Part shown: positions 19,801 through 30,772 of the stretch, one piece after another | Layout of the letters: every line of letters begins with the position of its first letter | How positions within the stretch are numbered: the stretch's first letter is position 1 | Origin: Asterionellopsis glacialis | Taxonomy: Eukaryota; Bacillariophyta; Plagiogrammaphyceae; Rhaphoneidales; Asterionellopsidaceae | Length of the DNA stretch: 38,496 nucleotides | NCBI GenBank assembly: GCA_014885115.2 | Contig: WKLE02002258.1 | Span: forward strand, 1 to 38,496 | Direction of reading: 5' to 3' | Program-made: the position numbers and the translations under genes | Notes under the pieces: generated by a model | Told to the model about the DNA's origin: nothing | Database searches by the model: none | Seen by the model: only the letters and a program-made list of their open reading frames with translations

Positions 19801-21346
19801 GGCCTTGGAGAGTTCCTTGTTTTGTTTCAACAGACCTTCAGCTGTAGTGGCTCTGCATTTTCGCATCATACGTTCAAGTGCCTTGGCTTCTCGTTTAGGT
19901 TGAATCTTCAATCGCTTCTGCGTATCTGGATCAATCAATGTCGATGATGGTAACAGTTTATTACTTGTTGCCTTTCCTTTCGTAACCTTGGCAGGAGCCG
20001 CCATAATAGCTTTCATCTTCAAATGTCGCTGTAATGCTGCTGCCTTGTCTAAGAAGTCTTGTCTTTGTTTATCTATTGATTTTGTGACTTGTACTTGAAT
20101 TGTTGGTGATGATGACGATGACAAAGATGATAAAGTCACCACAGGTTTACGATCTTGTTGACATCGCAATAGAGTGCCTACACTGTTAGGTAAAGCAGAA
20201 AAACGTCCTTTTTGAACTAAAAAGACACCTGAATGGACACGTTTCCACCTATTGCGTTCTTGTAATCTTGCATTGGCAAGTATAGCTGCCTTGCTACTGC
20301 TCGATTGTTGTGCAGTCGAAGAGGCGCCCGTGGATGTGGATGATGCTTGCGATGGTCCTCCCTTGCTTGCAGGTAATGGACGACCAGACGCTCCTGGGTG
20401 TCCCTTTGAATGGGGTGTTTTTTTGTTACTTGCAGGAGTCGTCATGGCGGACTTGGGTGTACCTGTAGGGCTAGCTTTCGGACGAGGAATAACTCCTCCT
20501 TGTGGTCTTGGCTGTTTTGTATTTTGTTTTTGTAAAGCATAAAGGGTTACTGGAACACCCCCTTTTCCTTTGTGTTGTAATGCGGATAATGGCTGCTTAT
20601 GATCATATTGTGGAGCACGTGGTGTGGGACGTTGTTGAGACGTTGTTACTTGAGGACGACCGTGGATAACACTACCATTCTGTGCATGTTGCAACCCACT
20701 AGGACCAGCAACAGTTCGAGCTGATTGAGGAGCAGCAACGTTGGCGGCAGGTCGACCTGCACCACCTTGTACCATTCCTTGGTGCGGTACCATACGCTGC
20801 TGCTGTGATTGTGGTGGTTGTTGGTGTCTAAGTGGATGCTGGAAATAATCCACCTGTTGTCTTGCTGGTGGTTGTGACCGCGCTACTGGCTGTGGAGGTT
20901 GCTGTGGTTGCTGTGGTTGCTGTGGTTGTCCTTGTTGCTGTGCAGCTAATCCTGCTTGTTCCCGTCGCTGCCGTTTCATGGCATCTCGTTCACGGGCTAC
21001 ACGAGCTGCATTCAATACAGCATGCTTCGGAAGGCCTGACGCCACTGCTTGTGCCATCGCTTCTGGTGCAACAGAACCATCAGGTGACCGCAGAGCTGAC
21101 CAAATTGCCCTGGCCAATGCACTCTTTGCTTCCTGACTCAACATAGGACGTGGCTTGGAAGGATTTCCTCCTTGTCCAGGTTGTGTTTGCTGTGTCGCCT
21201 TAAAAGGTCGTTGTGCTTGTACCTGTTGCATCTGTGGCTGTGGACGAGATAATGGAACTTCTTGTTGCTGTTGTTGTTGCTGCTGCTGAGGTTGCATCGG
21301 CGGTGGCTGGTGTGGTGGTGGTTGTTGTTGCTGTTGTTGTTGTTGC

Positions 21347-21381
<35 letters not shown>

Positions 21382-21552
21382 CTGCTGCTGCTGCAACATC
21401 TGCGGTGGCTGCTGTGTTGGTACATGCTGCTGTGGTACTGTTTGTTGCTGATGCATCATCTGTGCTGCAGGAGGCTGTTGCTGTCGTTGGTGTTGATGTT
21501 GGTGTTGGTGTTGATGTTGGTGCTGGTGTACCTGCTGGTGTTGGTGTACTTG

Positions 21553-21591
<39 letters not shown>

Positions 21592-22341
21592 TGGTGGTTG
21601 TTGTTGTTGTACCGTCATCATAGCAGGTGCCGGAGCAGTACGAACTGCAGAAGGTGGCAATTGCGATACAGGTGGCATTGACCTATTCACGTACGCCGCT
21701 TGCTGCTGCCTTTGTTGCTGCTGCTGTGGTGGTAATGGTTGAAGTTGTTGCTGGGGTGGTTGTGATCTACCTCCATTCACGACTGCAGGAACAGCTCCAC
21801 GTTGTTGAGGTGATGACATGAGAGGATTAGGCACCGACACTCTCCATGATGGTGAATGTTGATGCTGTGGCTGTTGACCATTTTGGGTTGCTGCTGCTGC
21901 ATTTTGCTGTTGTTGAATTTGCGCTGCTGCTGCTCCTTGATTGGAATTAAATTGATTAGCCATGCTGTTGTCGTTGTTGCTGTTACTGTTCATTCCAATG
22001 TGAGTTCGTTGAGATGAAGTAGTATTGTTTGTGATTCCAGCAGCTCCACGTGCCTGTGCTTGTGGGTTTCCATGGTTCGGTAGCGGCACATGTTGGGCTT
22101 GTTGCACTTGTTGATGTTGCTGTGGAAGCGGTGGCTGTTGTTGTTGCCTCATGGTTGCCGCCGACATGTGGTTGTTCACATTCCTGGAATCAGTCACGGC
22201 AGCATGAGGCTGATTCGATCGATATGGGCCATTAGGCACATTTGGCGCATGGCCGGAGTTAGCAGACGGAGCAGCATGACTTGACGGATAGATTCGAGGG
22301 TTCCCAGAATAATCTTGAGAATTGTGAGGAGGACGATCCAT
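16873..22341 (-). CDS. SNF2: SWI/SNF chromatin-remodelling ATPase, Brahma/SNF2 type, with C-terminal bromodomain
   Basis: 1822 residues in one uninterrupted exon from the ATG at 22341; three upstream in-frame codons lack an ATG. The first 600 residues are low-complexity, with Gln tracts, a QA repeat and HQ repeats (about 190-350). A conserved-looking island follows (MLSQEAKSALARAIWSALRS). An HSA-like helix (about 810-880, KREAKALERMMRKCR) would bind actin-related proteins. The ATPase core has DEMGLGKT (from 1008), the Walker B variant DEGH (1111-1114) and a C-terminal helicase lobe (about 1317-1425, STRAGGLGLNL, QAQDRAHRIGQ). A SnAC-like segment and an acidic stretch precede the bromodomain (about 1650-1745, YPDYYERIEKPI), which should read acetyl-lysine. 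HSA, SnAC and bromodomain place it in the SWI2/SNF2-Brahma subfamily rather than ISWI, CHD or INO80. Confidence 0.95.
21250..21610. repeat. Gln-codon microsatellites inside the SNF2 gene
   Basis: A run of CTG/TTG triplets at about 21262-21400 encodes Gln tracts on the minus strand, with Pro interruptions. At 21483-21550 GGTGTT/GATGTT units encode His-Gln repeats. At 21555-21590 six GAGCCT units encode Gln-Ala repeats. Mixed CAA/CAG usage suggests old, stabilised tracts. On the plus strand the same DNA gives long Val/Leu-rich ORFs that are artefacts. Confidence 0.8.
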
Positions 22342-23499
22342 CACTTTCAAGTTGTCGGAGGGATCTACAAAAGAAAGGAGGGAAGAGGGAAGCGGGTTTA
22401 GAGTTCAAGACACAGCAAGACCCAGAGACTCAAAAGAGGAAAAAGGCTGGGCATCTCTGTTTCGTTCCTACTGCACCGTCGAACTTGACAGAGAGGTGTA
22501 TCGCGTCGTTTGTCGATGCGCTGAGAGCCACCACCCCCTGTCCGTAGAAAAATACGAATATGCTACTACCAGACGAAACGAGCATGCCCTTCTTTTCAAC
22601 GAGAATCACTTATGTCGATTTCCAAATTTATTTTCGTTTTCCCTTAAGTCTTGAGAAAGCCAAAGTATCAATTAATAACCATGACGTGGTCACATAATTT
22701 ATGAAAGGATCTAACAATGCGATAAAACACGCAAAAATCATAATTACAGTACGAGATTACTAGGATATCTGTACTCCTTAGGAAATTAGTATTTAACAGT
22801 GAGAACCCCGATAATGAATTCGAACCTATTATTATTTTTCTTACCGATACCAATAATAAGCTTTTGATTTCAACGCAGCCCATGCGTTGGTGGCCATCAT
22901 GTGCATGGATGGAACGTGCGTACTCGTACCTTGTAAGGGAATTCAGCCTCACGAACACAACAGAAATGTCTGTCTGTTGCCGAGCAAACGAATGACAACA
23001 CCAAAAAGCAGATTCCCAAAAAAAATGAAAATGAATGATTCCAGGTCCATAAGTCTGTCTGTCTATCAAAATTGTATAATAAGGTTCTTTTCTATCAATA
23101 CATTGGAACATATAAAAAGGACCAGTCCCATGTCGATCGATCGCCCCCTCATCTGCTCCGCCTACTATCTCCTCTGCGTGTAACCAGTAATCCTCTCTAC
23201 TAGAGGTGGGTCCTCTCTCTAGAGAGAGTCTTATTAATACCTTTTAGTAACGACCAGAAGTCATATTTCCTCTACGAATACACATATTAAAAAATCAAAC
23301 GTTGGATGACGTACGGTATGGTTTTGTCACAGAGAATCTCGAAAGATGAACACACACACACACACAAATAATGATGTTGTTGATTAAGTTTGACGCTATA
23401 GATCTAGTATGATCCCTACACTTTCATTGTCGTTCTCGAGAGCGATGAAAAACTAGGACTGGAAGAATCTAGTTACAATCAAAAACCTTTACTAATATT
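22342..23499. promoter_or_regulatory. Shared upstream region of two divergent genes
   Basis: About 1.16 kb separates the SNF2 start (minus) from the PfkB kinase start (plus), so both promoters should lie here. The SNF2-proximal 200 bases are purine-rich. Further along come ACTAGAGGTGGGTCCT (23199-23214, also present near 390), a CTCTCTCTAGAGAGAG palindrome next to it, and an (AC)n run at about 23350-23363. The ORFs at 22281-23183 cross these repeats and have no protein support. No TATA box or initiator can be assigned with confidence. Confidence 0.5.
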
Positions 23500-24714
23500 A
23501 TGCGGTTCTTGCTTGCTTCTTGGATTGCCATGCAGCATCAATCATCTTCCCCAACCGTAATTGTAGGTCTTAATGGAGCTTTACAAAAACGATTTGTTTT
23601 GCAAGAAAATGCTAGCTTGATTCCGGGTGACGTCCACCGCGCTGCCAGTGTCCAGGCCGGAGTGGGGGGTAAGGGACAAGATGTCGCAATTGCACTGTCT
23701 TGTCTTGACTATGAGGGAACTCAACTTGCAGAATTCATTGGTAGTGGTGCGGAGGGAGACTTTGTATATGCAGCATTAGAAGATTTGTTGGGATCCCAGT
23801 CAATGCAATCCTTAACAGTACGCCCCAAAAGTCACATGAGAACTTGTACTACGATTGTCTCGTCGGACGCATCTACCGAGTTAGTCGAACCCAGTGGAGA
23901 GGTTGCTGAAGAGGACATCGATTCCTTATTTCAGAAACTCGAAGATCAAAAAGAAGAAACTGCTGCTCTTTGTTTCATGGGGAGTATGCCACCAAAGTGT
24001 CCTGAAAATATGTATGGTAGCATTTATGAACGTGTTAATAAGGGATCAAGTACACTTTGCCTGATTGATTCTGTCAATGGACTGGAAGACCTTTTCAAGG
24101 CAATGGCTGATAGCCCATGCAAAAAATCCTTATTGAAGCTGAATGCATCTGAGCTCTGCAGATTGGCAGGTGTCTCAAAGGCGAACAATGAAGCTGATGG
24201 TGTCGCTTTAGCGGAGCTTGAAGAAGCAGTTTCTTCGTTTCTTCAAAAATACGAACCTGCATCAAAATCGCTTTCAGGTTTGGCAATCACAGATGGCAAA
24301 CACCCGGCGCATCTTGTAGCATTGGACGCATCATCTGACAACACTGTTTTACCAACTTTCAAAACATACATGATTCCTGTAGTGGACTTGAGTGGCAAAA
24401 GTAATTTATTGTACCCCATCGGAGCTGGTGATACAGTGGCCGCTGGGACATTGGCAGCATGGCGTTCTTGTCGGATGCTCTCTAGTGGTGATAACTCAAA
24501 TTGTTTGAATAATGAAGTGCAAGCGGCTTTAAAATCATATCTCGAATCCACGGAGAAAGTCGCCCCCGACACGGATGTACAGCACATGGTTTCTGCATTT
24601 GCATTTGGTCTCTCTTGTGGATCAGCAAGCTGTCTCAAGGAAGAGAATTCTGTTTTCGATACAAACGAAGCATTGAAGCTGCTAAACGACATGGGGCCTC
24701 CAAAAGCACTATAA
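23500..24714 (+). CDS. PfkB-family carbohydrate kinase, phosphofructokinase/tagatose-kinase-like
   Basis: 404 residues from the ATG at 23500. The fold markers are in order. VIVGLNGALQKRF is at about residue 20, in the place of the NPALD start of FruK/LacC enzymes. GVGGKGQDVAIAL follows near 54, then MRTCTTIV..TELVEPSG near 115, a form typical of the hexose-phosphate branch (T-E-x-x-x-P). FMGSMPP and LKLNASEL come next, and the signature PIGAGDTVAAGTLA has the catalytic base D311 and its anion-hole glycines. It should phosphorylate a sugar or sugar phosphate with ATP. The 1-phosphofructokinase/tagatose-6-phosphate kinase branch is my best guess, but the substrate cannot be fixed. No clear targeting leader; probably cytosolic. 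It is convergent with the gamma-glutamyl hydrolase gene. Confidence 0.85.
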   Translation: MRFLLASWIAMQHQSSSPTVIVGLNGALQKRFVLQENASLIPGDVHRAASVQAGVGGKGQDVAIALSCLDYEGTQLAEFIGSGAEGDFVYAALEDLLGSQSMQSLTVRPKSHMRTCTTIVSSDASTELVEPSGEVAEEDIDSLFQKLEDQKEETAALCFMGSMPPKCPENMYGSIYERVNKGSSTLCLIDSVNGLEDLFKAMADSPCKKSLLKLNASELCRLAGVSKANNEADGVALAELEEAVSSFLQKYEPASKSLSGLAITDGKHPAHLVALDASSDNTVLPTFKTYMIPVVDLSGKSNLLYPIGAGDTVAAGTLAAWRSCRMLSSGDNSNCLNNEVQAALKSYLESTEKVAPDTDVQHMVSAFAFGLSCGSASCLKEENSVFDTNEALKLLNDMGPPKAL

Positions 24715-24966
24715 TCTTTACTTTATTTAGCCATAATATTTGAATAACATGTAAATGCATCTAAAAATAATACAATCTAAAATGAGTGCTCTAGACACAA
24801 CAATACCAGTAATCTCAGATGCAAGAGAGGATTTCTGTGGGATATTCTTTCCTTAGAATTTGACTAACGAATGATAACCCGTTTCGTAAAATAACCAGGC
24901 CTGTAGGAAATAGAAGTGCGCCCCGAATAGAAGATTATTCAAAAAAAAGAATAATTTTGCGTTTTT

Positions 24967-26106
24967 CTATGCATACATCCGGAGGCGTCGACTAGCCAAA
25001 GTTAAAGATTTAAAGCCATCAGCTGATTGGAGATTCTTATTTTCTTTTACGCTTGTTTGGTAACCAGGAATAATATAGGTTTGCTCAAAGTTGGTTCCGC
25101 GTTTCATTTCATAGTCGTAAACAAGTGGGTATTTATCTGGATCGGTGTATCTGTGCTTCCCGGAGTTTCGTTGTTGAAGTTGCATTTTTTCCCTCACAAG
25201 GTTGACAAAAAATTGTGCCATATACTGGGAAACTTTCAATGCGTGTGGTGAATGGTTGATATGCTGGTATGGGATGTTGTATCCATCCCTGTGGAACCCA
25301 TATTCAAATAAGTTCTTTTCTGGGTGGAATTGAGTTCCAAAAAATGGATAGGCATCATGAATGGATTCTATGGTGCTCACGAACGGTCGTCCATTGCGAT
25401 CGTTGCTAATTGCTGTCACTCGAAACATTTTTACCAAGCTAGAATCATTATAAAACTTATCTGGTTCCAAGCCTTGGTGGTGAAAGTTAGTAGTCACATT
25501 CTCTGAAGTTACAATGTGCTGTAGCCATCTTGGTCGGTAGAGTTTGGGCGGGGCATCTTCCATGATGAGTTCCAACGGTAGACTGATATTTTCTGCATCA
25601 AAGTTGGACTGCAATACAGCTTCTCCTTCCTCAGAAGCCAAGCTTAAAAGATATTCGAAACCAAGACAGGATCCCCATATTGGGAAGTGTTTTTCTGCCA
25701 CAGCTTTCTCGTATAAACGTTTCGCAGAAGCAGGCAATCGGCTCTCACCACCGGGAAACAATATACCGTTTACTTGATCATATAATGCATCTACCAAGTC
25801 ATCAGGAGCATCATACGGAATGGCTACAGCACGGGCACCACCACTTTCGAGCCATTTAACGTAGGAAGCAGGAATCTCAAAGGTAGTGAGATTGGTTGAG
25901 TTTGGATCTAAATATGGCTGCGACAAGACACCTACTACAGGACTCACGTAATCGAAGTCATTTGTATTTGCTGTTACTAACAATACAGAATACAGTACCA
26001 CGTACAACTGGATTGATACACAGAGATATAGGTGCATGGCGATCCCCATCTTCGGAACTCTTGCATGTGGAACGTTGAAGCAGAGTTTGTGCCGATTCGT
26101 GAGCAT
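24967..26106 (-). CDS. GGH: Gamma-glutamyl hydrolase (folate polyglutamate hydrolase), peptidase C26
   Basis: 379 residues from the ATG at 26106; an ATG at 26049 (MGIAMHLYLC) gives a cleaner signal peptide and may be the true start. A hydrophobic leader (YLCVSIQLYVVLYSVLLVTA) is followed by PVVGVLSQPYLD, the usual start of the mature enzyme. Then come SYVKWLESGGARAVAIPYD, NGILFPGGES, the nucleophile elbow WGSCLGFEYL with the catalytic Cys, and FFGTQFHPEKNLFE with the catalytic His. All fit GGH, which trims gamma-linked glutamates from folates in the vacuole, lysosome or outside the cell. Several N-x-S/T sites fit a secretory route. The length agrees with the family. The C-terminal 60 residues are not conserved in any way I recognise. 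Confidence 0.9.
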   Translation of the reverse strand: MLTNRHKLCFNVPHARVPKMGIAMHLYLCVSIQLYVVLYSVLLVTANTNDFDYVSPVVGVLSQPYLDPNSTNLTTFEIPASYVKWLESGGARAVAIPYDAPDDLVDALYDQVNGILFPGGESRLPASAKRLYEKAVAEKHFPIWGSCLGFEYLLSLASEEGEAVLQSNFDAENISLPLELIMEDAPPKLYRPRWLQHIVTSENVTTNFHHQGLEPDKFYNDSSLVKMFRVTAISNDRNGRPFVSTIESIHDAYPFFGTQFHPEKNLFEYGFHRDGYNIPYQHINHSPHALKVSQYMAQFFVNLVREKMQLQQRNSGKHRYTDPDKYPLVYDYEMKRGTNFEQTYIIPGYQTSVKENKNLQSADGFKSLTLASRRLRMYA

Positions 26107-26163
26107 TGATCATACACAATATTTTCAAAAGCAAGATACCTCTAGTTCACCCGGTTTTTCCGC

Positions 26164-27000
26164 TCAACTATTTTTTAGAAAAAATACATTTTTCCCCAGA
26201 ATAGAAAAAGTGACGTAGAATTTACATGCGAGTGAGAAGATCACCGAAAGAGCAGAAAATGAAAAAATGGGGTGATTTTTTTTAGCTCTAACCCTACTAA
26301 TTCTGCCAAAAATCTCGCATGGTACCTTTTTGGCACAGAACAAAAAAAGACTTTTTTTGGAACAAATATTTTTTTTACGATGATTACAATTCACTACAAA
26401 TATCACTTGAAAGACAACAAATACAACAACCAACCAACCAACCAACCAACCAACAGTATTCAATAACAAATCTGAAGCACCGCCAAAACCCAAAATGTTG
26501 CTGATAAATCCAACTGAGCGTTTACGGCGAGGAGAAACTGAAGAAAGCCTATGACAACGAGTAGGAGATTCTACCATGGCTGCATCATGGAAAGAGTCCT
26601 CAGTAACTTCCTCTACAGTTTCCACAGTAGGTGGACGATGGGCATATCCAGCAACACCACCACCTGCTGATGATCGAGGTGGTGGTGTTTCGTTACTGGT
26701 AGGGTAAGTATTATAAGCAGGACCAGGACCAGGACCAGGACCAGGATAGTAACCACCACCAGGAGAAGGATGAGGAGCACCAGCAGGAGAGCATGCATTC
26801 ATGTACAATCTTGTCCTTTTTTTTGTTCAAGCTTGGCTTTTTCTAATTCTTTAGCCATGAAGATTAAAATTTTGGTTGATGGTGTAGGAGAATCTTGTAC
26901 AATTTGTTCCTGGGGATCATCAAAAACCATGTTTCCTTCTCTAGTTCCCAGACCTTTACAAGAAGCACAAGTCTTGTTGACATCATAAATTTTAAAAGTA
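26164..27000 (-). CDS. Doubtful Pro/Gly-rich protein gene, frame broken at an 8-A run
   Basis: Upstream, a frame open from about 27014 reads DVNKTCASCKGLGTREGNMV and then a charged helix, MAKELEKAKLEQKKGQDCT, before stopping. A TTTAG acceptor at 27001 would start this exon. One frame over, from the ATG at 26802 (or before it), come MNACSPAGAPHPSPGGGYYP, a PGPGPGPG run and an acidic/Ser stretch ending SPRRKRSVGFISNILGFGG. The two frames would join if the A-run at 26817-26824 (T on the plus strand) held nine bases instead of eight. The tail after about 26455 is a TTGG-repeat translation and probably not protein. CASCKGLG resembles one CxxCxGxG unit of a DnaJ zinc finger, but only one is present. 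It may be a multi-exon gene, a sequencing slip or a pseudogene. Confidence 0.35.
26428..26454. repeat. (AACC)n tetranucleotide microsatellite
   Basis: Six to seven CAAC/AACC units. On the minus strand it translates as a GWLVGWLV stretch that extends the ORF ending at 26164, which argues that this part of the ORF is not real protein. Confidence 0.8.
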
Positions 27001-27959
27001 CTAAATCTACTAAGTTAGAACAATGCACTTGCAAGTGCCTTTGTATACATTACACATTAAGTATGGTAATTAGTCATGCAGCCTGTTGGGGACCCAACTC
27101 CTGGATTACTATTGTAAATACCAAGAGAACAATAGTAATACGCTGATATACTGGTGATATCTTTTAATGTTTTAATATCCATCAGTCCAATATTCCACCA
27201 CAGTAGTATGGAGGAAAAACAATTAGTAAATGGCTGGGATGCAATTCTGAAAAAGCAGTTCAATATTATATGAGTAGAGACAAAGATTTACAAGAATTAG
27301 AGAAAAATAGCAAAGATAAGGTGGATGTTGCTAAAAACATCACAACTGTATTCAATGTACAGGCCAAACAAGAAGCAGATAGTATTATGACCTGTAGTAT
27401 CTTCAAAACACAAATAATTTTGATATAGATGATAATCAAAATGATTGAAAAAAGGAAATTTGCAACCAACACCTGATAAAATCTGAAATAAAAAAAATAA
27501 CAATGTGCAATACCACCAATAGTATAAAGTAGAATAAAACTCAAAATATCATGGCAAACTTTCCTGTTATACTTATTGCCTTTCTCCCTTTAATGTTTTG
27601 ATCCAAGTGAAGCTACAAAAAAATTCCATCAAGTCATATGGTGATAAATCTGTAAAGGGTTTTACACAAAAAAGAATAAAATTGTTGAGGAAAGCAAATC
27701 ATACTCAATAAAAAGTATTGGATTCCTCAACTGCTGGATGATGCCAATATTGACTAATTACAAATGTTCAAGTAGCTTAATATAGCCATACATCACTCCA
27801 ACATTTCTGGTAACATATTTCCATCATCAATCAATACTATAACAAAATTAAGTACTGTAGATGTATTAAGTCAACAACATAAGATGGTGGTGGCCATGAT
27901 TAACAACAAGAAGAAGATCTCCTCCATGGCAGATTCATAATAAGTAATTATTTAGTACT

Positions 27960-29560
27960 GTTTTTTTTTTGGTGTTTTGGAATAAAATAGTTTCTAGGTT
28001 TTAGTTTTACCTTTTCTTTTTCATATTTTTTGGAGTTTGCTGCAAGTCTACAATCTGGAGTTAGCAGGTTGGCTATATGCTCTATGTTTTTTTAAGCTCC
28101 TGGTTTTTAATCTCTAAAGAACTTCCTTTCTGTTTTTTTTAATTAGGAAGCCAAATGTTTTTATTTTCTATTTCTTTCTATTTTTACTTTATTTGTTTTA
28201 CTTTTTGGAGTTTGCAAGTTTACAGGTATTATCATGGGTTTGCATGTTTTGAATTTTATTATTCTACTTTGTATTTTTTGGAGTTTGCAAGTTGGTCCTT
28301 GTAGTATACTCTACATATTTCTCAAGTTCCTGATTTTTAATCTCTAAAAAAATTCTTGTCCTTTTTTCTTCTTTTTACCTATTACTTTCACTCTTACTCT
28401 TACTTTTACTTTCTGGATTCTCCAAAAATAACACAATTATTTGTGTCATAAGTCTTTTCAGTTCCAATGTCCTCTATGATAAAAAAAAGCCAGAAACCAG
28501 TAGGAGGGAGGAGGGTAAAAACTGTAGGTGGCATGGTTGTTACTAATTCCTCAATACAGAAAAATGAGAAAGCATGTGAATGAACAAAAAAATGGTCATC
28601 TCACAATGAAAAACTCTGAAACACTTTCAATATGGAAGACAGAGGCCAAAGTAGATCTGAAAACTACCTTATGACCATTTAAAAATGCAATACAAAATCA
28701 GCAACATCAAGGAAAGCCAACCAGTTATATTGAAAGAATGTGATATCAAAGAAAGGTACTAACATACTCTTTTAGTCTTTGGAGGTTGAAGGTTTACAGA
28801 TATGGCTTGGCAAGTATACAGGTTTATGGAGTTTAATACTATTTGTATTTTTCTTGAGTCCCTAATTTCTAATCTCTCTCAAGAAATTCTTCTCTTTTTT
28901 TTGATATTTCTTGTGTTTTGAAAACAAAACATTTCCATTTTTTGTTTACTTTTCCTTTACTTTTGATTTTTACTTTTTAGAGTTTGCAGTTTGCACAGGT
29001 CTGTGGTTTGACTGGTCTACAACTCTACTTTTTTCCTTTTTATGACCTTTTGGAGGAGTTTGCACTTTCGTATTTCTAATAACTTATACTTTTCTCCAGT
29101 TCCTGATTTCTAAGCTCTAAAGAAGTTCTGTTCTATTTTATTTTTTTTCAAACAAGAAGTTTCTAGTTTCTCATTTCATTTTTACTTTTTTGGAGGTTGC
29201 AAAATTGTAGGAGGTGTAGGCTTATAAGTTTGAAATTTTACAATTCTACTTCTTACTTTTTAGTGACTGCCTTTGGGAATTTGTAGCAGACTGGGAGATC
29301 TAGTATCCTTATATTTTCTCAAGTTCCTGATTTTAATCTCTAAAAAACTTTTTTTGACCAACAATTTCTAGTTTCTACTTCCAATTTTGGAGTTTGCAGG
29401 CTTAAAGGAGGTATATATTTGTTAGTTTACCATTTTATTACTCTTTATTTTTTTAAGTTCCTGATTTCTAATCTCTAAAGAAGAAGTTCTTGTCTATTTT
29501 TATTTCTTTTGCTATTTCTTAAACTTCTTATCTTTTTTCTTTCTTCTGTTTAGTGTGCAT
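27960..29560. repeat. Degenerate long-period tandem repeat
   Basis: Two phrases alternate about six to eight times. One is TTTTTGGAGTTTGCAAGTTT, near 28027, 28202, 28273, 28970, 29047, 29181 and 29380. The other is CAAGTTCCTGATTTCTAATCTC followed by TAAAGAA, near 28096, 28322, 28853, 29096, 29316 and 29454. The period varies from about 140 to over 500 bases, and each copy differs by substitutions and small indels. A block at about 28430-28760 without the phrases interrupts the array. The T-rich strand bias is constant. It looks like an old satellite or an amplified non-coding element. Confidence 0.6.
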
Positions 29561-30559
29561 GAAATATTTGTACTACCCTCTCTTGGTGTAAGAAAAAATA
29601 ATCAAAATAATCCTTCAGTAGCTAAACAAGCAAGAACTTCCATTTATGATGACAGCCACAATGAGACACCACACAAGTCCATCTTACAACTTTTCTAATG
29701 GAGGTGATCAGTCATAGTAGCAATAGGTCGTCTTAGTTATACGCTAGCCATAAGAGAACCATGACCTTCATACTGGATACTGGTGTGGTACCAAGGGCAT
29801 AGCATGATGAATATATAACATGCCCTAATGCCACTAAATTTAATTTTTAATACCTAGCCATTATGACATTTCCTGTCCTGTTGGGCAAGACAGTACCATT
29901 ATTTTTGGGCCTTGGGTCTTGGGTATTTTACAAAATTTTATGTGTACATGTAGTAACAAAACTTGGCCACTTTTGGCTTAACAAAGAAAACTACAAGATC
30001 AGTGGAAATAGTCTTCATCTGAGAATAAACATGCTCTATAAGAGATAAACTAGAGATTTAAGAATGTACTGCAGCCTTGTTTAATATTCTACATGTTGAA
30101 ATCTTATGGTGTATTGCTTTTCAGTAAAGTAATACTAGCAGTATTAGTACTAGGTTCTTAATTTTATTTGAAAATTATTTCTTCATATTTTTAACTGAAG
30201 CAAAAAATTCCTGATATCTCTTGTGCTTGTCTTGTTCTACTCTTTTGTAGCTACATGATATAATGTTACACTACAGGTATTATCCATGTCAAGCTTGAAA
30301 TTCATGTCCACCAATAACCATGATTCCAAAATTGAAAAGAGAGGCATTACTTTTTATAAAAAATCTGACACTATAGCTAAAAGCAAACTTAATTACCTAT
30401 TATAATGCTGCTATTGTGGAGAGCTTGTGTCTAATACTCAATGCATCATGCAGGTGGTCTGAACTATTGATTGAGGGTGAAAGAGTTTAGGAACACCTAG
30501 TTGAGAGTTTTGTTTTATTTTTTGTTTTACTTTTATTTCTATTTTTACTGTTTCTAGAG

Positions 30560-30772
30560 TTGTAATTGTAATTGTAATTGTAATTGTAATTGTAATTGTA
30601 ATTGTAGTAATTGTAATTGTAATTGTAATTGTAATTGTAATTGTAGTTGTAGTTGTAGTTGTAGTTGTAGTTGTAGTTGTAGTTGTAGTTGTAGCTGTAG
30701 CTGTAGCTGTAGCTGTAGCTGTAGCTGTAGCTGTAGCTGTAGCTGTAGCTGTAGCTGTAGCTGTAGCTGTAG
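30560..30772. repeat. Compound hexanucleotide microsatellite (TTGTAR/CTGTAG)
   Basis: 213 bases: seven TTGTAA, one TTGTAG, a 3-base TAA, five TTGTAA, nine TTGTAG, then thirteen CTGTAG. That makes 35 units plus 3 bases. The unit types are sorted into blocks rather than mixed, as expected from stepwise mutation and local expansion. Minus-strand translation gives Ser-Tyr then Asn-Tyr dipeptides, so the 96-residue ORF there is repeat-driven, and its surroundings give no coding support. Confidence 0.9.

Noticed and set aside
21213..21821. Long Val- and Leu-rich plus-strand ORFs
   Set aside because: They are antisense readings of the Gln-codon repeats of the SNF2 gene.
22887..23183. 98-residue ORF between the SNF2 and PfkB genes
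   Set aside because: No domain, leader or codon pattern beyond background; more likely promoter DNA.
27057..27544. Minus-strand ORFs that might be transposon remnants
   Set aside because: Tyr/Phe/Ile-rich translations without catalytic motifs or terminal repeats; not enough to name an element.
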